Below are positions 19,197 through 26,774 of a stretch of 64,000 nt of DNA, in pieces. The translations under genes were made by a program, and so were the position numbers. Origin of the DNA: Accumulibacter jenkinsii (GTDB lineage: Bacteria > Pseudomonadota > Gammaproteobacteria > Burkholderiales > Rhodocyclaceae); the NCBI GenBank assembly GCA_036625225.1, contig JAZKUF010000002.1, positions 1,106,223 to 1,170,222 of the forward strand. The letters are read 5' to 3'. Positions within the stretch are counted from its first letter, which is position 1, and each line of letters begins with the position of its first letter. The notes beneath the pieces are model-generated. The model saw nothing but the letters and a program-made list of their open reading frames with translations, was not told the origin of the DNA and ran no database searches.

Positions 19197-19691
19197 TCAG
19201 CGCAGATTGGCGATTTCTTTCTGGATGGCTTCGATATTGCGCTGATGCAAGGCCACCCTGTCCTTGTACGGCTGCAGACGCTCCTGCACCTTGCCGCCAC
19301 TGATCGCGCCGCCCTGCATCCGCTCGCTCGGCAGGACGATCGCTTCCTGCGCGCTCAGTTCCTGTTTCGCCTGCTCGGCATTCTTCTGCTCGGCCGCGAG
19401 TTCGCTGTCGAGGATTCGCCGGCGATCGCCGTCGCGCGATTTCTGCGTATTCTGGTCCACCTTCGGGAAACTGTTCGGCGTGGGGGTGGGGGTGCTCCGG
19501 GCTGCCGGAGGCTTGGCTGCCGGCGCCAGGTTGACCGGGTCGAGAACGAGCTTTCGGCAACTCCGGGTCGGCACGTTGGAATAGGTGATGCGTCCGTCTG
19601 GATCGGAACATTTGTAGATGTCCTGCGCGTGCACGGGCACTGCGACGAGCAATGGCAGTGCCAGCGGGAAAGCCAGTTGCTGCAGTTTCAT
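19197..19691 (-). CDS. Exported DUF4124 protein with coiled coil
   Basis: This 164-residue protein has a signal peptide (1-22, ending VHA). A DUF4124 domain (IYKCSDPDGRITYSNVPTRS, about 25-45) with two Cys follows, then a Pro/Thr-rich linker. The C-terminal helix (about 85-164) is Glu/Gln/Lys-rich and predicted coiled coil. It is probably periplasmic. It sits between glnA and ntrB, a position where such proteins commonly occur in betaproteobacteria, but its function is unknown. A link to nitrogen control is only by location. Confidence 0.82.
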   Translation of the reverse strand: MKLQQLAFPLALPLLVAVPVHAQDIYKCSDPDGRITYSNVPTRSCRKLVLDPVNLAPAAKPPAARSTPTPTPNSFPKVDQNTQKSRDGDRRRILDSELAAEQKNAEQAKQELSAQEAIVLPSERMQGGAISGGKVQERLQPYKDRVALHQRNIEAIQKEIANLR

Positions 19692-19774
19692 GGTCAGTCG
19701 TTTTCCTTGTCGCGAGCAGTCGGCAGCAGGTGAGCGAAACCAATACTAACGCGGGAGCCAGGTCATCGGTAGAC

Positions 19775-19803
19775 AAAAAAAGGACGGGCAAGCCCGTCCT
19801 TTT
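19775..19803 (-). terminator. Rho-independent terminator of glnA
   Basis: AAAAGGACGGGC and GCCCGTCCTTTT (19778-19803) form a near-perfect hairpin, with a T-run on the minus strand. It lies 15 bp after the glnA stop, so glnA can be expressed apart from ntrBC. Confidence 0.93.
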
Positions 19804-19818
19804 ATCGGCAGCGGCAGA

Positions 19819-21234
19819 TCAGCAGCTGTAATAGAGCTCGAATTCGACCGGGTGGGTCGTCATGCGGACCTTGTTCACCTCGTCCATCTTCAGTTCGAGG
19901 TAGGCGTCAATCCAGTCGTCGGAGAAGACGCCGCCACGGGTCAGGAACTCGCGGTCCTTGTCGAGCGACGCCAGCGCTTCTTCGAGGCTCGCGCAGACGG
20001 TCGGGATCTTGGCGTCCTCTTCGGGCGGCAGATCGTAGAGGTTCTTGTCTGCCGGGTCACCCGGGTGAATGCGGTTCTGAATGCCGTCGAGGCCCGCCAT
20101 CAGCAGCGCGGCAAAGCACAGATAGGGGTTGGCAATCGGATCCGGGAAACGGGTTTCAATGCGCCGTGCCTTGTCGGAAGCCACATGCGGCACGCGGATC
20201 GACGCAGAACGGTTCTTTGCCGAATAGGCCAGCTTGACCGGCGCTTCGTAATGGGGAACCAGACGCTTGTACGAGTTGGTCCCGGGGTTGGTGATCGCGT
20301 TCAGCGCCTTGGCATGCTTGATGATGCCGCCGATGTAGAAGAGCGCCATTTCCGACAGGCCGGCGTAGCCGTTGCCGGCGAAGAGGTTCTTGCCATCCTT
20401 CCAGATCGACTGGTGGACGTGCATGCCCGAACCGTTGTCCCCGACGATCGGCTTCGGCATGAAGGTCGCGGTCTTGCCGTACTGGTGGGCGACATTGTGC
20501 ACCACGTACTTGAGGATCTGCGTCCAGTCGGCGCGCTGGACCAGTGTGCTGAACAGGGTGCCGATCTCGCACTGACCCGCGGTCGCCACTTCGTGGTGAT
20601 GCACTTCGACCGGCACGCCGACCGACTCGAGCGTCAGCACCATCGCGGAACGCAGGTCGTGCAGGCTGTCGACCGGTGGCACCGGGAAATAACCGCCCTT
20701 GATACCCGGACGGTGACCGGTACCGCCTTCGCCCTCGGATTTCTCGCCGCTCGTCCAGGCTGCTTCCTGCGAAAAGATCTTCAGCGTGCAGCCCGACATG
20801 TCGACGCTCCAGCTCACCGAGTCGAAGATGAAGAACTCGGGCTCGGGTCCGAAGTAGGCGGTATCGCCGATACCGCAGGACTTGAGATAGGCTTCGGCGC
20901 GCTTGGCAATCGACCGCGGGTCACGGTCGTAGCCGCGTCCATCGGCCGGATCGACCACGTCGCAGGTGATGACGACCGTCGGCTCATCGAAGAAGGGGTC
21001 GATGTAGGCAGTACTCGGGTCGGGCATCAACTGCATGTCCGACGCCTGAATCCCTTTCCAGCCGGCAATCGACGAACCATCGAAGGCGTGACCGTTCTCG
21101 AACTTGTCTTCGTCGAATGCGCTGACCGGCACGGTCACATGCTGCTCCTTGCCACGGGTGTCGGTGAAGCGGAAGTCCACGAACTTCGCCTCGTTTTCCT
21201 TGACCATATTGATAACGTCTTGCGGGCTTGCCAT
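19819..21234 (-). CDS. glnA: Glutamine synthetase, type I
   Basis: This enzyme makes glutamine from glutamate, ammonia and ATP and is the main ammonium-assimilation enzyme. It has 471 residues, the usual dodecameric GSI-beta length. Signatures are FDGSSIAGW, the MPDPST metal/ATP region, KPIVGDNGSGMHVHQS and NRSASIRVP. The adenylylation Tyr lies in NLYDLPPEE, so activity is probably tuned by GlnE. A sigma-54 promoter and an NtrC site lie upstream and a terminator downstream. The ntrB/ntrC genes follow, forming a feedback loop. Confidence 0.97.
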   Translation of the reverse strand: MASPQDVINMVKENEAKFVDFRFTDTRGKEQHVTVPVSAFDEDKFENGHAFDGSSIAGWKGIQASDMQLMPDPSTAYIDPFFDEPTVVITCDVVDPADGRGYDRDPRSIAKRAEAYLKSCGIGDTAYFGPEPEFFIFDSVSWSVDMSGCTLKIFSQEAAWTSGEKSEGEGGTGHRPGIKGGYFPVPPVDSLHDLRSAMVLTLESVGVPVEVHHHEVATAGQCEIGTLFSTLVQRADWTQILKYVVHNVAHQYGKTATFMPKPIVGDNGSGMHVHQSIWKDGKNLFAGNGYAGLSEMALFYIGGIIKHAKALNAITNPGTNSYKRLVPHYEAPVKLAYSAKNRSASIRVPHVASDKARRIETRFPDPIANPYLCFAALLMAGLDGIQNRIHPGDPADKNLYDLPPEEDAKIPTVCASLEEALASLDKDREFLTRGGVFSDDWIDAYLELKMDEVNKVRMTTHPVEFELYYSC

Positions 21235-21296
21235 TAAACAGTCTCCTGAACGGGTGCCGGTTGCAGCGGCGAAAAAAATGGGTGCGCGGGGGAACT

Positions 21297-21312
21297 AGCA
21301 GAAAACGTGCCA
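21297..21312 (-). promoter_or_regulatory. Sigma-54 promoter of glnA
   Basis: Minus-strand sequence TGGCACGTTTTCTGCT matches the -24/-12 consensus TGGCACG-N4-TTGCW with a single mismatch, and GG and GC are separated by the required 10 bp. The start site would be near 21286, about 50 bp before the glnA ATG. Confidence 0.8.
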
Positions 21313-21375
21313 GCTGATGCCGTGCCGATTGCTCATTGTGCCACAAGGCCATCTACGGTTTGCCAGCTTTTTACA

Positions 21376-21394
21376 GCGCACCGCAGTGGTGCGC
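21376..21394. promoter_or_regulatory. NtrC enhancer site upstream of glnA
   Basis: GCGCACCGCAGTGGTGCGC is a perfect 7-bp inverted repeat with a 5-base spacer and matches the NtrC site pattern TGCACC-N5-GGTGCA. It lies about 100 bp upstream of the predicted sigma-54 start, the classical enhancer distance. Confidence 0.78.
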
Positions 21395-21518
21395 CGGGCG
21401 CTGGCAGGCACCATTCTGAAGCACGACAAGAAAAAACTTGCGCGTGCCGGGAATGAAACAACTGCTTTATACTCTGACTCCCACAACACCTCTTTCACCG
21501 CGCCTCGCTGCCAACCGC

Positions 21519-21968
21519 ATGGGAAAACTGACCGATCTGCTGCAACTCGCCCAGGAACGTGGACGCGAACTTGGCCTTCCCTATGCCGGCGCCCTGACCC
21601 CGCAAGAGGCCTATCAGGTATGGCAACTCGCGCCCGGCGCCCGGCTCGTCGACGTCCGCACGCATGCCGAGTGGGACTGGGTGGGGCGGATCCCCGGGGC
21701 GATCGAGATCGAGTGGATCAGCTACCCCGACAGCCGACCCAACAGCCATTTCCTCTCCCAGCTGAAGCAGGAGGTCGATCGCGAAGCGTTGGTGATGTTC
21801 ATCTGCCGCAGCGGCATCCGCTCGCACCAGGCGGCGGCACTCGCGAGTTCAACCGCGCAACGCGAATGCTACAACGTCCTCGAGGGCTTCGAGGGCGCCG
21901 TCGACGCCAACGGCCAGCGGGGCAAGGTTGGCGGCTGGCGCCATGCCGGCCTGCCGTGGCGCAACTGA
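21519..21968 (+). CDS. Single-domain rhodanese-like protein
   Basis: This 149-residue protein is a rhodanese (sulfurtransferase) domain with the active-site loop CRSGIRSHQAA (Cys near residue 98) and the substrate-side motif LVDVRTHAEWDWVG. The C-terminus GKVGGWRHAGLPWRN is typical of the betaproteobacterial version. It has no signal peptide when started at the ATG at 21519. A GTG-started frame from 21438 would add 27 residues without family support. A TATACT box lies at 21468. It precedes nadA, but with a 60-bp gap, so coupling is uncertain. Confidence 0.85.
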   Translation: MGKLTDLLQLAQERGRELGLPYAGALTPQEAYQVWQLAPGARLVDVRTHAEWDWVGRIPGAIEIEWISYPDSRPNSHFLSQLKQEVDREALVMFICRSGIRSHQAAALASSTAQRECYNVLEGFEGAVDANGQRGKVGGWRHAGLPWRN

Positions 21969-22028
21969 ACTGAACTCGCTACCGCAAGGCGACCCTTGCT
22001 TTCCTGACTCCGATCCGAGTATCACCCC

Positions 22029-23123
22029 ATGCCGACCGTGACCATCAGCTTCGACAAGTTCAACCAGTTGCAGGACGACGCCTGCCATCAGCGCATCCGG
22101 GCCGCCCGCGCGCGGCTCGGCAAGAACGCCGTCCTGCTTTGCCACCACTACCAGCGCGCGGACGTTTACCGCTATGCCGATTTCACCGGCGACTCGCTGA
22201 AACTTTCGCGCCTCGCCGCGCAGACCGATTCCCGCTACATCGTCTTCTGCGGCGTGCATTTCATGGCCGAAGTCGCCGACATCATGTCGAAGCCTGAACA
22301 GATCGCCATCCTGCCCGACCTCGCGGCCGGCTGCTCGATGGCCGACATGGCCAATCTCGCCAAGGTCGAACGCTGCTGGCGTGAACTCGCCGAAGTGCTG
22401 GCGGTCGAGGAGACGGTGACGCCGGTGACCTACATCAACTCGGCCGCCGATCTCAAGGCCTTCTGCGGCGTCCATGGCGGCATCGTGTGTACCTCATCCA
22501 ACGCCGGCACGATTGCCGGCTGGGCCTTTGCCCGGCGGCCGAAAATCCTCTTCTTTCCCGATCAGCATCTGGGCCGCTGGACCGGCGCGCAGATGGGCAT
22601 CGCGCTCGACGAAATGATGGTCTGGGATCCCGACCTCGAAATGGGCGGGCTCAGCGCCGAACAGATCCGGCGCGCGAAGCTGCTGCTCTGGAAAGGACAC
22701 TGTTCGGTACACCAGATGTTCCAGCCGTCCCATATCCTGCGTTTTCGCAATCAGCACCCGGACGGCCTGGTCATCGCCCACCCCGAATGCAGCTTCGAAG
22801 TCTGCCGCCAGTCGGATTTCGTCGGCTCGACCGAGCACATCGTGCGCACCATCAAGGAAGCGCCGGCCAACACGCGCTGGCTGGTCGGCACTGAACTCAA
22901 CCTGGTCAACCGGCTCGCCGAAGAAGTCCGGCACGAGGGCAAGATCGTGCAGTTCATGGCGCCGACGGTCTGCATGTGCTCGACCATGCAGCGCATCGAC
23001 CCGCAGCATCTGGCCTGGACGCTCGAGAATCTCGCCGACGGCACGGTGGTCAACCAGATCACGGTTCCCGGGCACGAAAAGGAGTTCGCCCGCCTGGCAC
23101 TCGACCGGATGCTCGCCATATGA
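22029..23123 (+). CDS. nadA: Quinolinate synthase
   Basis: NadA condenses iminoaspartate with DHAP to form quinolinate, the first committed ring of NAD synthesis, and holds a 4Fe-4S cluster. It has 364 residues. The three cluster cysteines are expected in AGCSMADMA, HPECSFEVC and PTVCMCSTM. The N-terminal CHHYQRADVY substrate motif is present. Its stop overlaps the hslO start (ATGA), so the two are translationally coupled. No nadB or nadC is nearby. Confidence 0.95.
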   Translation: MPTVTISFDKFNQLQDDACHQRIRAARARLGKNAVLLCHHYQRADVYRYADFTGDSLKLSRLAAQTDSRYIVFCGVHFMAEVADIMSKPEQIAILPDLAAGCSMADMANLAKVERCWRELAEVLAVEETVTPVTYINSAADLKAFCGVHGGIVCTSSNAGTIAGWAFARRPKILFFPDQHLGRWTGAQMGIALDEMMVWDPDLEMGGLSAEQIRRAKLLLWKGHCSVHQMFQPSHILRFRNQHPDGLVIAHPECSFEVCRQSDFVGSTEHIVRTIKEAPANTRWLVGTELNLVNRLAEEVRHEGKIVQFMAPTVCMCSTMQRIDPQHLAWTLENLADGTVVNQITVPGHEKEFARLALDRMLAI

Positions 23124-23992
23124 TCAACGACGACTGCGTCTACCGTTTCCTGTTCGACGACCTCGACATCTGTGGTGCGATCGTCAACCTGCGATCGGTG
23201 TGGCGGCAGATGCTTGCCCATCGCACCTACCCGGCGCCGGTTTCCTGCCTGCTCGGCGAAATGACCGCAACGACGCTGCTGCTCGGCGGCAACCTCAAGC
23301 AACCGGGGCGGCTGACGATCCAGTTGCGGGGCAACGGACCGGTGTCGCTGCTGGTCATCGACTGCAACGAGCAACTGCAGATTCGCGGCATGGCGCGCTG
23401 CGATGCGCGAGCCGAACAGCGCACCCTGCGCGAGCTGCTCGGCCAGGGACACCTGCAACTCTCGCTCGACATGCCATCGATGCGCGAGCCCTACCAGAGC
23501 ATCGTCCCGCTCGATGGCAGGAACATCGCCGAAGTCTTCGAACACTATCTCGAGCAGTCGGACCAGTTGCCGGCGCGCTTCTTTCTCGCCGCCACCCCCG
23601 ACGCAGTGGCCGGACTCCTGCTGCAGAAACTGCCTGGCGCCGAGCAACGCGACGCGGACGGATGGGCGCGCGTCGGCGCGCTGGCGAGCACAGTAAAACC
23701 CGAAGAGCTGCTCTTTCTGCCGGCGGAGGAACTGTTGCTGCGTCTTTTCCACGAAGAGACCGTTCGCCTCTTTGCCGCCCGGACGGTCGTTCTCAACTGT
23801 CCGGAAGACTGGGACAAGGTCCGTTCGCTGCTGCGCGCGCTCGGCCCGGCAGAAGTCTATGCCGCGCTGCGCGAGTACGGCGAGGTGGTGATCAAGGACG
23901 ACATCTGCAATCGCGACTACCGTTTCGACGCGCAGGCGGTCGATGAACTCTTTCGCGATTTCACCTCGACGACATCGCCGACCCTGCATTGA
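23120..23992 (+). CDS. hslO: Hsp33-family chaperone with a degenerate zinc redox switch
   Basis: The N-terminal Hsp33 domain (about 1-220) is well conserved, so family membership is clear at 290 residues. Hsp33 is normally activated when oxidation releases zinc from CXC-X27-32-CXXC. Here only Cys227 (LNCPED) and Cys263 (DDICNRDYRF) remain. The other two ligand positions are Glu229 and Asp260, while the surrounding YRFD tail is intact. Either the switch is lost or metal is held by two Cys and two acids. It is coupled to nadA by a 4-bp overlap. Confidence 0.88.
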   Translation: MINDDCVYRFLFDDLDICGAIVNLRSVWRQMLAHRTYPAPVSCLLGEMTATTLLLGGNLKQPGRLTIQLRGNGPVSLLVIDCNEQLQIRGMARCDARAEQRTLRELLGQGHLQLSLDMPSMREPYQSIVPLDGRNIAEVFEHYLEQSDQLPARFFLAATPDAVAGLLLQKLPGAEQRDADGWARVGALASTVKPEELLFLPAEELLLRLFHEETVRLFAARTVVLNCPEDWDKVRSLLRALGPAEVYAALREYGEVVIKDDICNRDYRFDAQAVDELFRDFTSTTSPTLH

Positions 23993-24031
23993 GCGTGCCG
24001 CGGCTGCCGGTCGTCCAGGGCTTGACGGCGG

Positions 24032-25441
24032 TCAGAGCACCTTGCCGGGGTTCATCAGCCCCTGCGGATCGAGAGTCTGCTTGAGCGCGCGCATCAGCGC
24101 GATTTCGACCGGGCTCTTGTGGCGCAGCAGTTCTTCCCGCTTCAGCTGCCCGATGCCGTGTTCGGCGCTGATGCTGCCACCCAGCTCCTGCACGAGGTCA
24201 TAAACGATGGCATTGACCTGCGGCTGCACGGCGAGGAAAGCGGCATTGGCAAAGGCTTCCGACTTCGACTGGTTGTAATGGAGATTGCCATCGCCGAGGT
24301 GGCCGAAAGTGACAATGCGGATCTCCGGAAAAGCCAGCGCAAGCGCCCGGTCGGCGCGCTCGACGAATTCCGGCAGGCGCGAGATCGGCAGCGACACATC
24401 GTGCTTGATACTCAGGCCCTCGATCTTCTGCGCTTCGCCGATGTTCTCTCGCAAGGCCCACAACCGCTTCGCCTGCGCACTGTTCTGGGCGAGGACCGCG
24501 TCGGCAATGGCGCCGCCGTCGATCGCTCCGGCGAGAAACGACGTCAGCGCCGCGCGCAGCGCGTCCTCGTCACCCCCGCCGGACAATTCGATCAGCAGAT
24601 GCCAGGGACTCGCCACGACCCCGGCCGGGATCGCCGAAAGATGTTTGCGGACGAGATTCAGGGCGATTTCCGAGACCAGTTCGCAGGCCGTCAGCGACGG
24701 GCCGAAGCGATCCTGAAGCGCGCTCAGGAGATGCACGGCGCGGGCCGGCGAGTCGATCGCCAGCCAGGCGGTCGCCAGCGCGCTCGGCAAGGGAAAGAGT
24801 TTCAGCACCGCGGCGGTGATGATGCCCAGAGTTCCCTCGGCACCGATGAACAGATGCTTGAGGTCGTAGCCGGTGTTGTCCTTGCGCAGGCCGCGCAGGC
24901 CATCCCAGACCTCCCCGTTGGGCAGCACGACTTCGAGGCCCAGGGTCAGTTCGCGTGCGTTGCCGTAACGCAGAACCTGCACGCCACCGGCATTGGTGGA
25001 GAGATTGCCGCCGATCTGGCAACTGCCCTCGGCGGCAAGCGAGAGCGGAAACAGCCGCTGCGCCTGCGCCGCCACCTCCTGCAGCGTCTGCAGCACGCAA
25101 CCGGCTTCGGCGGTGAGCGTGTTGTTGGCCGGATCGATCGCCCGCACGCGCCTCAGGCGGGACAGGCCGATGACCACCGACTCGCCTTCGGGAGCCGGCG
25201 TTGCCGCGCCGCAGAGACTGGTATTGCCGCCTTGCGGCACCATCGCGACGCCGGCTGCGGCACAGGCCCGGACCACCGCCGCGACGGCCGCGGTGGTCGG
25301 CGGCCGGACGACGCAGAGCGCGCTCCCCTGATAGCGGCCGCGCCAATCCGCAAGATGAGGCGACATGGCCTCGGCCGCCGTCAGGACGTGCTCGGCGCCG
25401 ACCAGGTCGGTGAAGTATCCGATCAGATTCGCGTGGTTCAC
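24032..25441 (-). CDS. FAD-linked oxidase, GlcD/D-2-hydroxyacid dehydrogenase type
   Basis: This 469-residue flavoprotein has an N-terminal PCMH FAD-binding domain: VRPPTTAAVAAVVRAC, then PQGGNTSLCGAA and EGSCQIGGNLSTNAGGVQVLRYGN. The C-terminal FAD-oxidase domain contains FGHLGDGNLHYNQ and SAEHGIGQLKREEL. These are hallmarks of D-lactate, glycolate and D-2-hydroxyglutarate dehydrogenases. Without the GlcE/F partners the substrate cannot be fixed; a D-2-hydroxyacid is most likely. It is a single gene, convergent with hslO. Confidence 0.87.
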   Translation of the reverse strand: MNHANLIGYFTDLVGAEHVLTAAEAMSPHLADWRGRYQGSALCVVRPPTTAAVAAVVRACAAAGVAMVPQGGNTSLCGAATPAPEGESVVIGLSRLRRVRAIDPANNTLTAEAGCVLQTLQEVAAQAQRLFPLSLAAEGSCQIGGNLSTNAGGVQVLRYGNARELTLGLEVVLPNGEVWDGLRGLRKDNTGYDLKHLFIGAEGTLGIITAAVLKLFPLPSALATAWLAIDSPARAVHLLSALQDRFGPSLTACELVSEIALNLVRKHLSAIPAGVVASPWHLLIELSGGGDEDALRAALTSFLAGAIDGGAIADAVLAQNSAQAKRLWALRENIGEAQKIEGLSIKHDVSLPISRLPEFVERADRALALAFPEIRIVTFGHLGDGNLHYNQSKSEAFANAAFLAVQPQVNAIVYDLVQELGGSISAEHGIGQLKREELLRHKSPVEIALMRALKQTLDPQGLMNPGKVL

Positions 25442-25553
25442 GAGGGGCCTTCAGCGGGCAGAAAAATACCACGGTACAGCATAAAGAGTCGGCTTCCAGC
25501 TTGACAGAACCGGCGTCGAGCGCGGAGACTGCCGTATCACCGATGCCGGTTTT

Positions 25554-25698
25554 GGGGGGAGCACATTGCATGGTAGCAGGGTCTTTGATAATTGGCGTAT
25601 GGGGTGCGAAGATTCAGGGCCTCCTGATCCCTTCGGGTCAACCCGGTATTGGCTTTGCGGGCGCAGACGAGCCGGGTTCACAACCGCAGACTCCCCCT
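25554..25698 (+). ncRNA. Candidate structured RNA (possibly 6S-like) upstream of glk
   Basis: The 344-bp gap between divergent genes holds a segment that can fold into one long interrupted hairpin. GGGGGGAG (25554-25561) pairs with CTCCCCCT (25691-25698). Inside, TGC-AT-GGT pairs with ACCGCA, then there is a large internal bubble, then TGCGAAG with CTTTGCG. The terminal stem is TGATCCC/GGGTCA. A closing stem, central bubble and terminal stem are the layout of 6S RNA, but I do not recognise conserved 6S sequence. TTGACA at 25501 has no matching -10 box. It could instead be the glk leader. The strand is assumed. Confidence 0.35.
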
Positions 25699-25786
25699 TA
25701 ATGCGCCGAATCACCATGACCTTTGCTCATCGCAGCCCGACGCCCTGGCGCGGGCCGATCGACCTGCCTGCGCCCGAGGCCTGCCG

Positions 25787-26749
25787 ATGAATGCTGCCGC
25801 GCAACTCGTCGCCGACATCGGTGGCACCCGTGCCCGCTTCGCCCTGCTCGACGAAAACGGCTTTCCGCAGCAGCTGCGGATTTTCGAGGTCAGCGACTTT
25901 GCCGGGCCGCAGCAAGCCATCGAGGCCTACCTCGAAGAACTGGGCGTTGCTTCACTGCAGGCGGCGGCGATGGCCATCGCCGCACCGGTCGTTGGCCCGG
26001 TGATCCGGCTGACCAATGCCGGCTGGATCTTCGCGCGCGACGAGCTGAAGGCGAAGCTCGGACTGCAGCGTCTGCTGCTGCTCAATGACTTCAGCGCGCT
26101 CGCGCTGTCGCTGCCCCACCTGGGCCCAGCCGATCTGCGCCAGGTGGGCGCCGGCGTCCCGGTCGAACGAGCCCCCAAGGCCGTGCTCGGGCCCGGTACC
26201 GGCCTCGGGGTTTCCGGCGTGCTGTTCAGTCGTGGGCACTGGCTGGCGCTCGACAGCGAAGGGGGCCACTGCTCGCTGGCACCCGTCGACGCACGCGAAG
26301 CGGCGATTCTGGCGCTGGCCTGGCGAGAATTTGGCCATGTCTCGGGCGAGCGCCTGCTCTCCGGCAGCGGCTTGCCGCTGCTGCATCGGCTGGTGGCCGT
26401 GGTCGACGGCCGCTGCACCGGGCCTTTGTCGACCGCCGAGATCGTCGACCGGGCCCTGCTCGGACGAGACCCCCAGTGCCAGGCGGTGATCGAAACCTTC
26501 TGCGCGATGCTCGGCTCGATGGCGGGAAATCTTGCCCTGACGCTCGGCGCCCAGGGGGGTGTCCATGTCGGCGGTGGTATCATTCCGAGGCTGGGGGAAT
26601 TGTTTGATGACTCACCTTTTCGCGCCCGTTTCGAGGCCAAGGGGCGCTTCACTTCCCGCCTGGCCACCATTCCAACCTATGTAATCGTTTCGCCGACGCC
26701 GGCGCTACTGGGTGCCGCTCATGCCCTGGCCGAAAGCGAGAGTTGCTGA
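25787..26749 (+). CDS. glk: Glucokinase
   Basis: Glk phosphorylates glucose to glucose 6-phosphate with ATP. It has 320 residues, like E. coli Glk (321). Motifs are VADIGGTRARFALL (phosphate 1), LLLNDFSAL, PGTGLGVSGV and a C-terminal GGVHVGGGIIPR. GAGG lies 8 bp before the ATG at 25787; a longer open frame upstream is not supported. It starts the run glk-glgP-glgB-glgX-rpe-gph, placing glucose entry beside glycogen breakdown. Confidence 0.94.
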   Translation: MNAAAQLVADIGGTRARFALLDENGFPQQLRIFEVSDFAGPQQAIEAYLEELGVASLQAAAMAIAAPVVGPVIRLTNAGWIFARDELKAKLGLQRLLLLNDFSALALSLPHLGPADLRQVGAGVPVERAPKAVLGPGTGLGVSGVLFSRGHWLALDSEGGHCSLAPVDAREAAILALAWREFGHVSGERLLSGSGLPLLHRLVAVVDGRCTGPLSTAEIVDRALLGRDPQCQAVIETFCAMLGSMAGNLALTLGAQGGVHVGGGIIPRLGELFDDSPFRARFEAKGRFTSRLATIPTYVIVSPTPALLGAAHALAESESC

Positions 26750-26774
26750 CGAACCTTACCGGAGTACCCGCCTG

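Noticed and set aside
21333..21350. Second sigma-54-like site TGGCACAATGAGCAAT upstream of glnA
   Set aside because: GG and GC are two bases too close; the site at 21297-21312 has correct spacing.
25561..25700. tRNA, tmRNA or known riboswitch in the glk upstream region
   Set aside because: The GGGTTCA segment is not in a T-arm context, there is no cloverleaf, and no riboswitch core was recognised.
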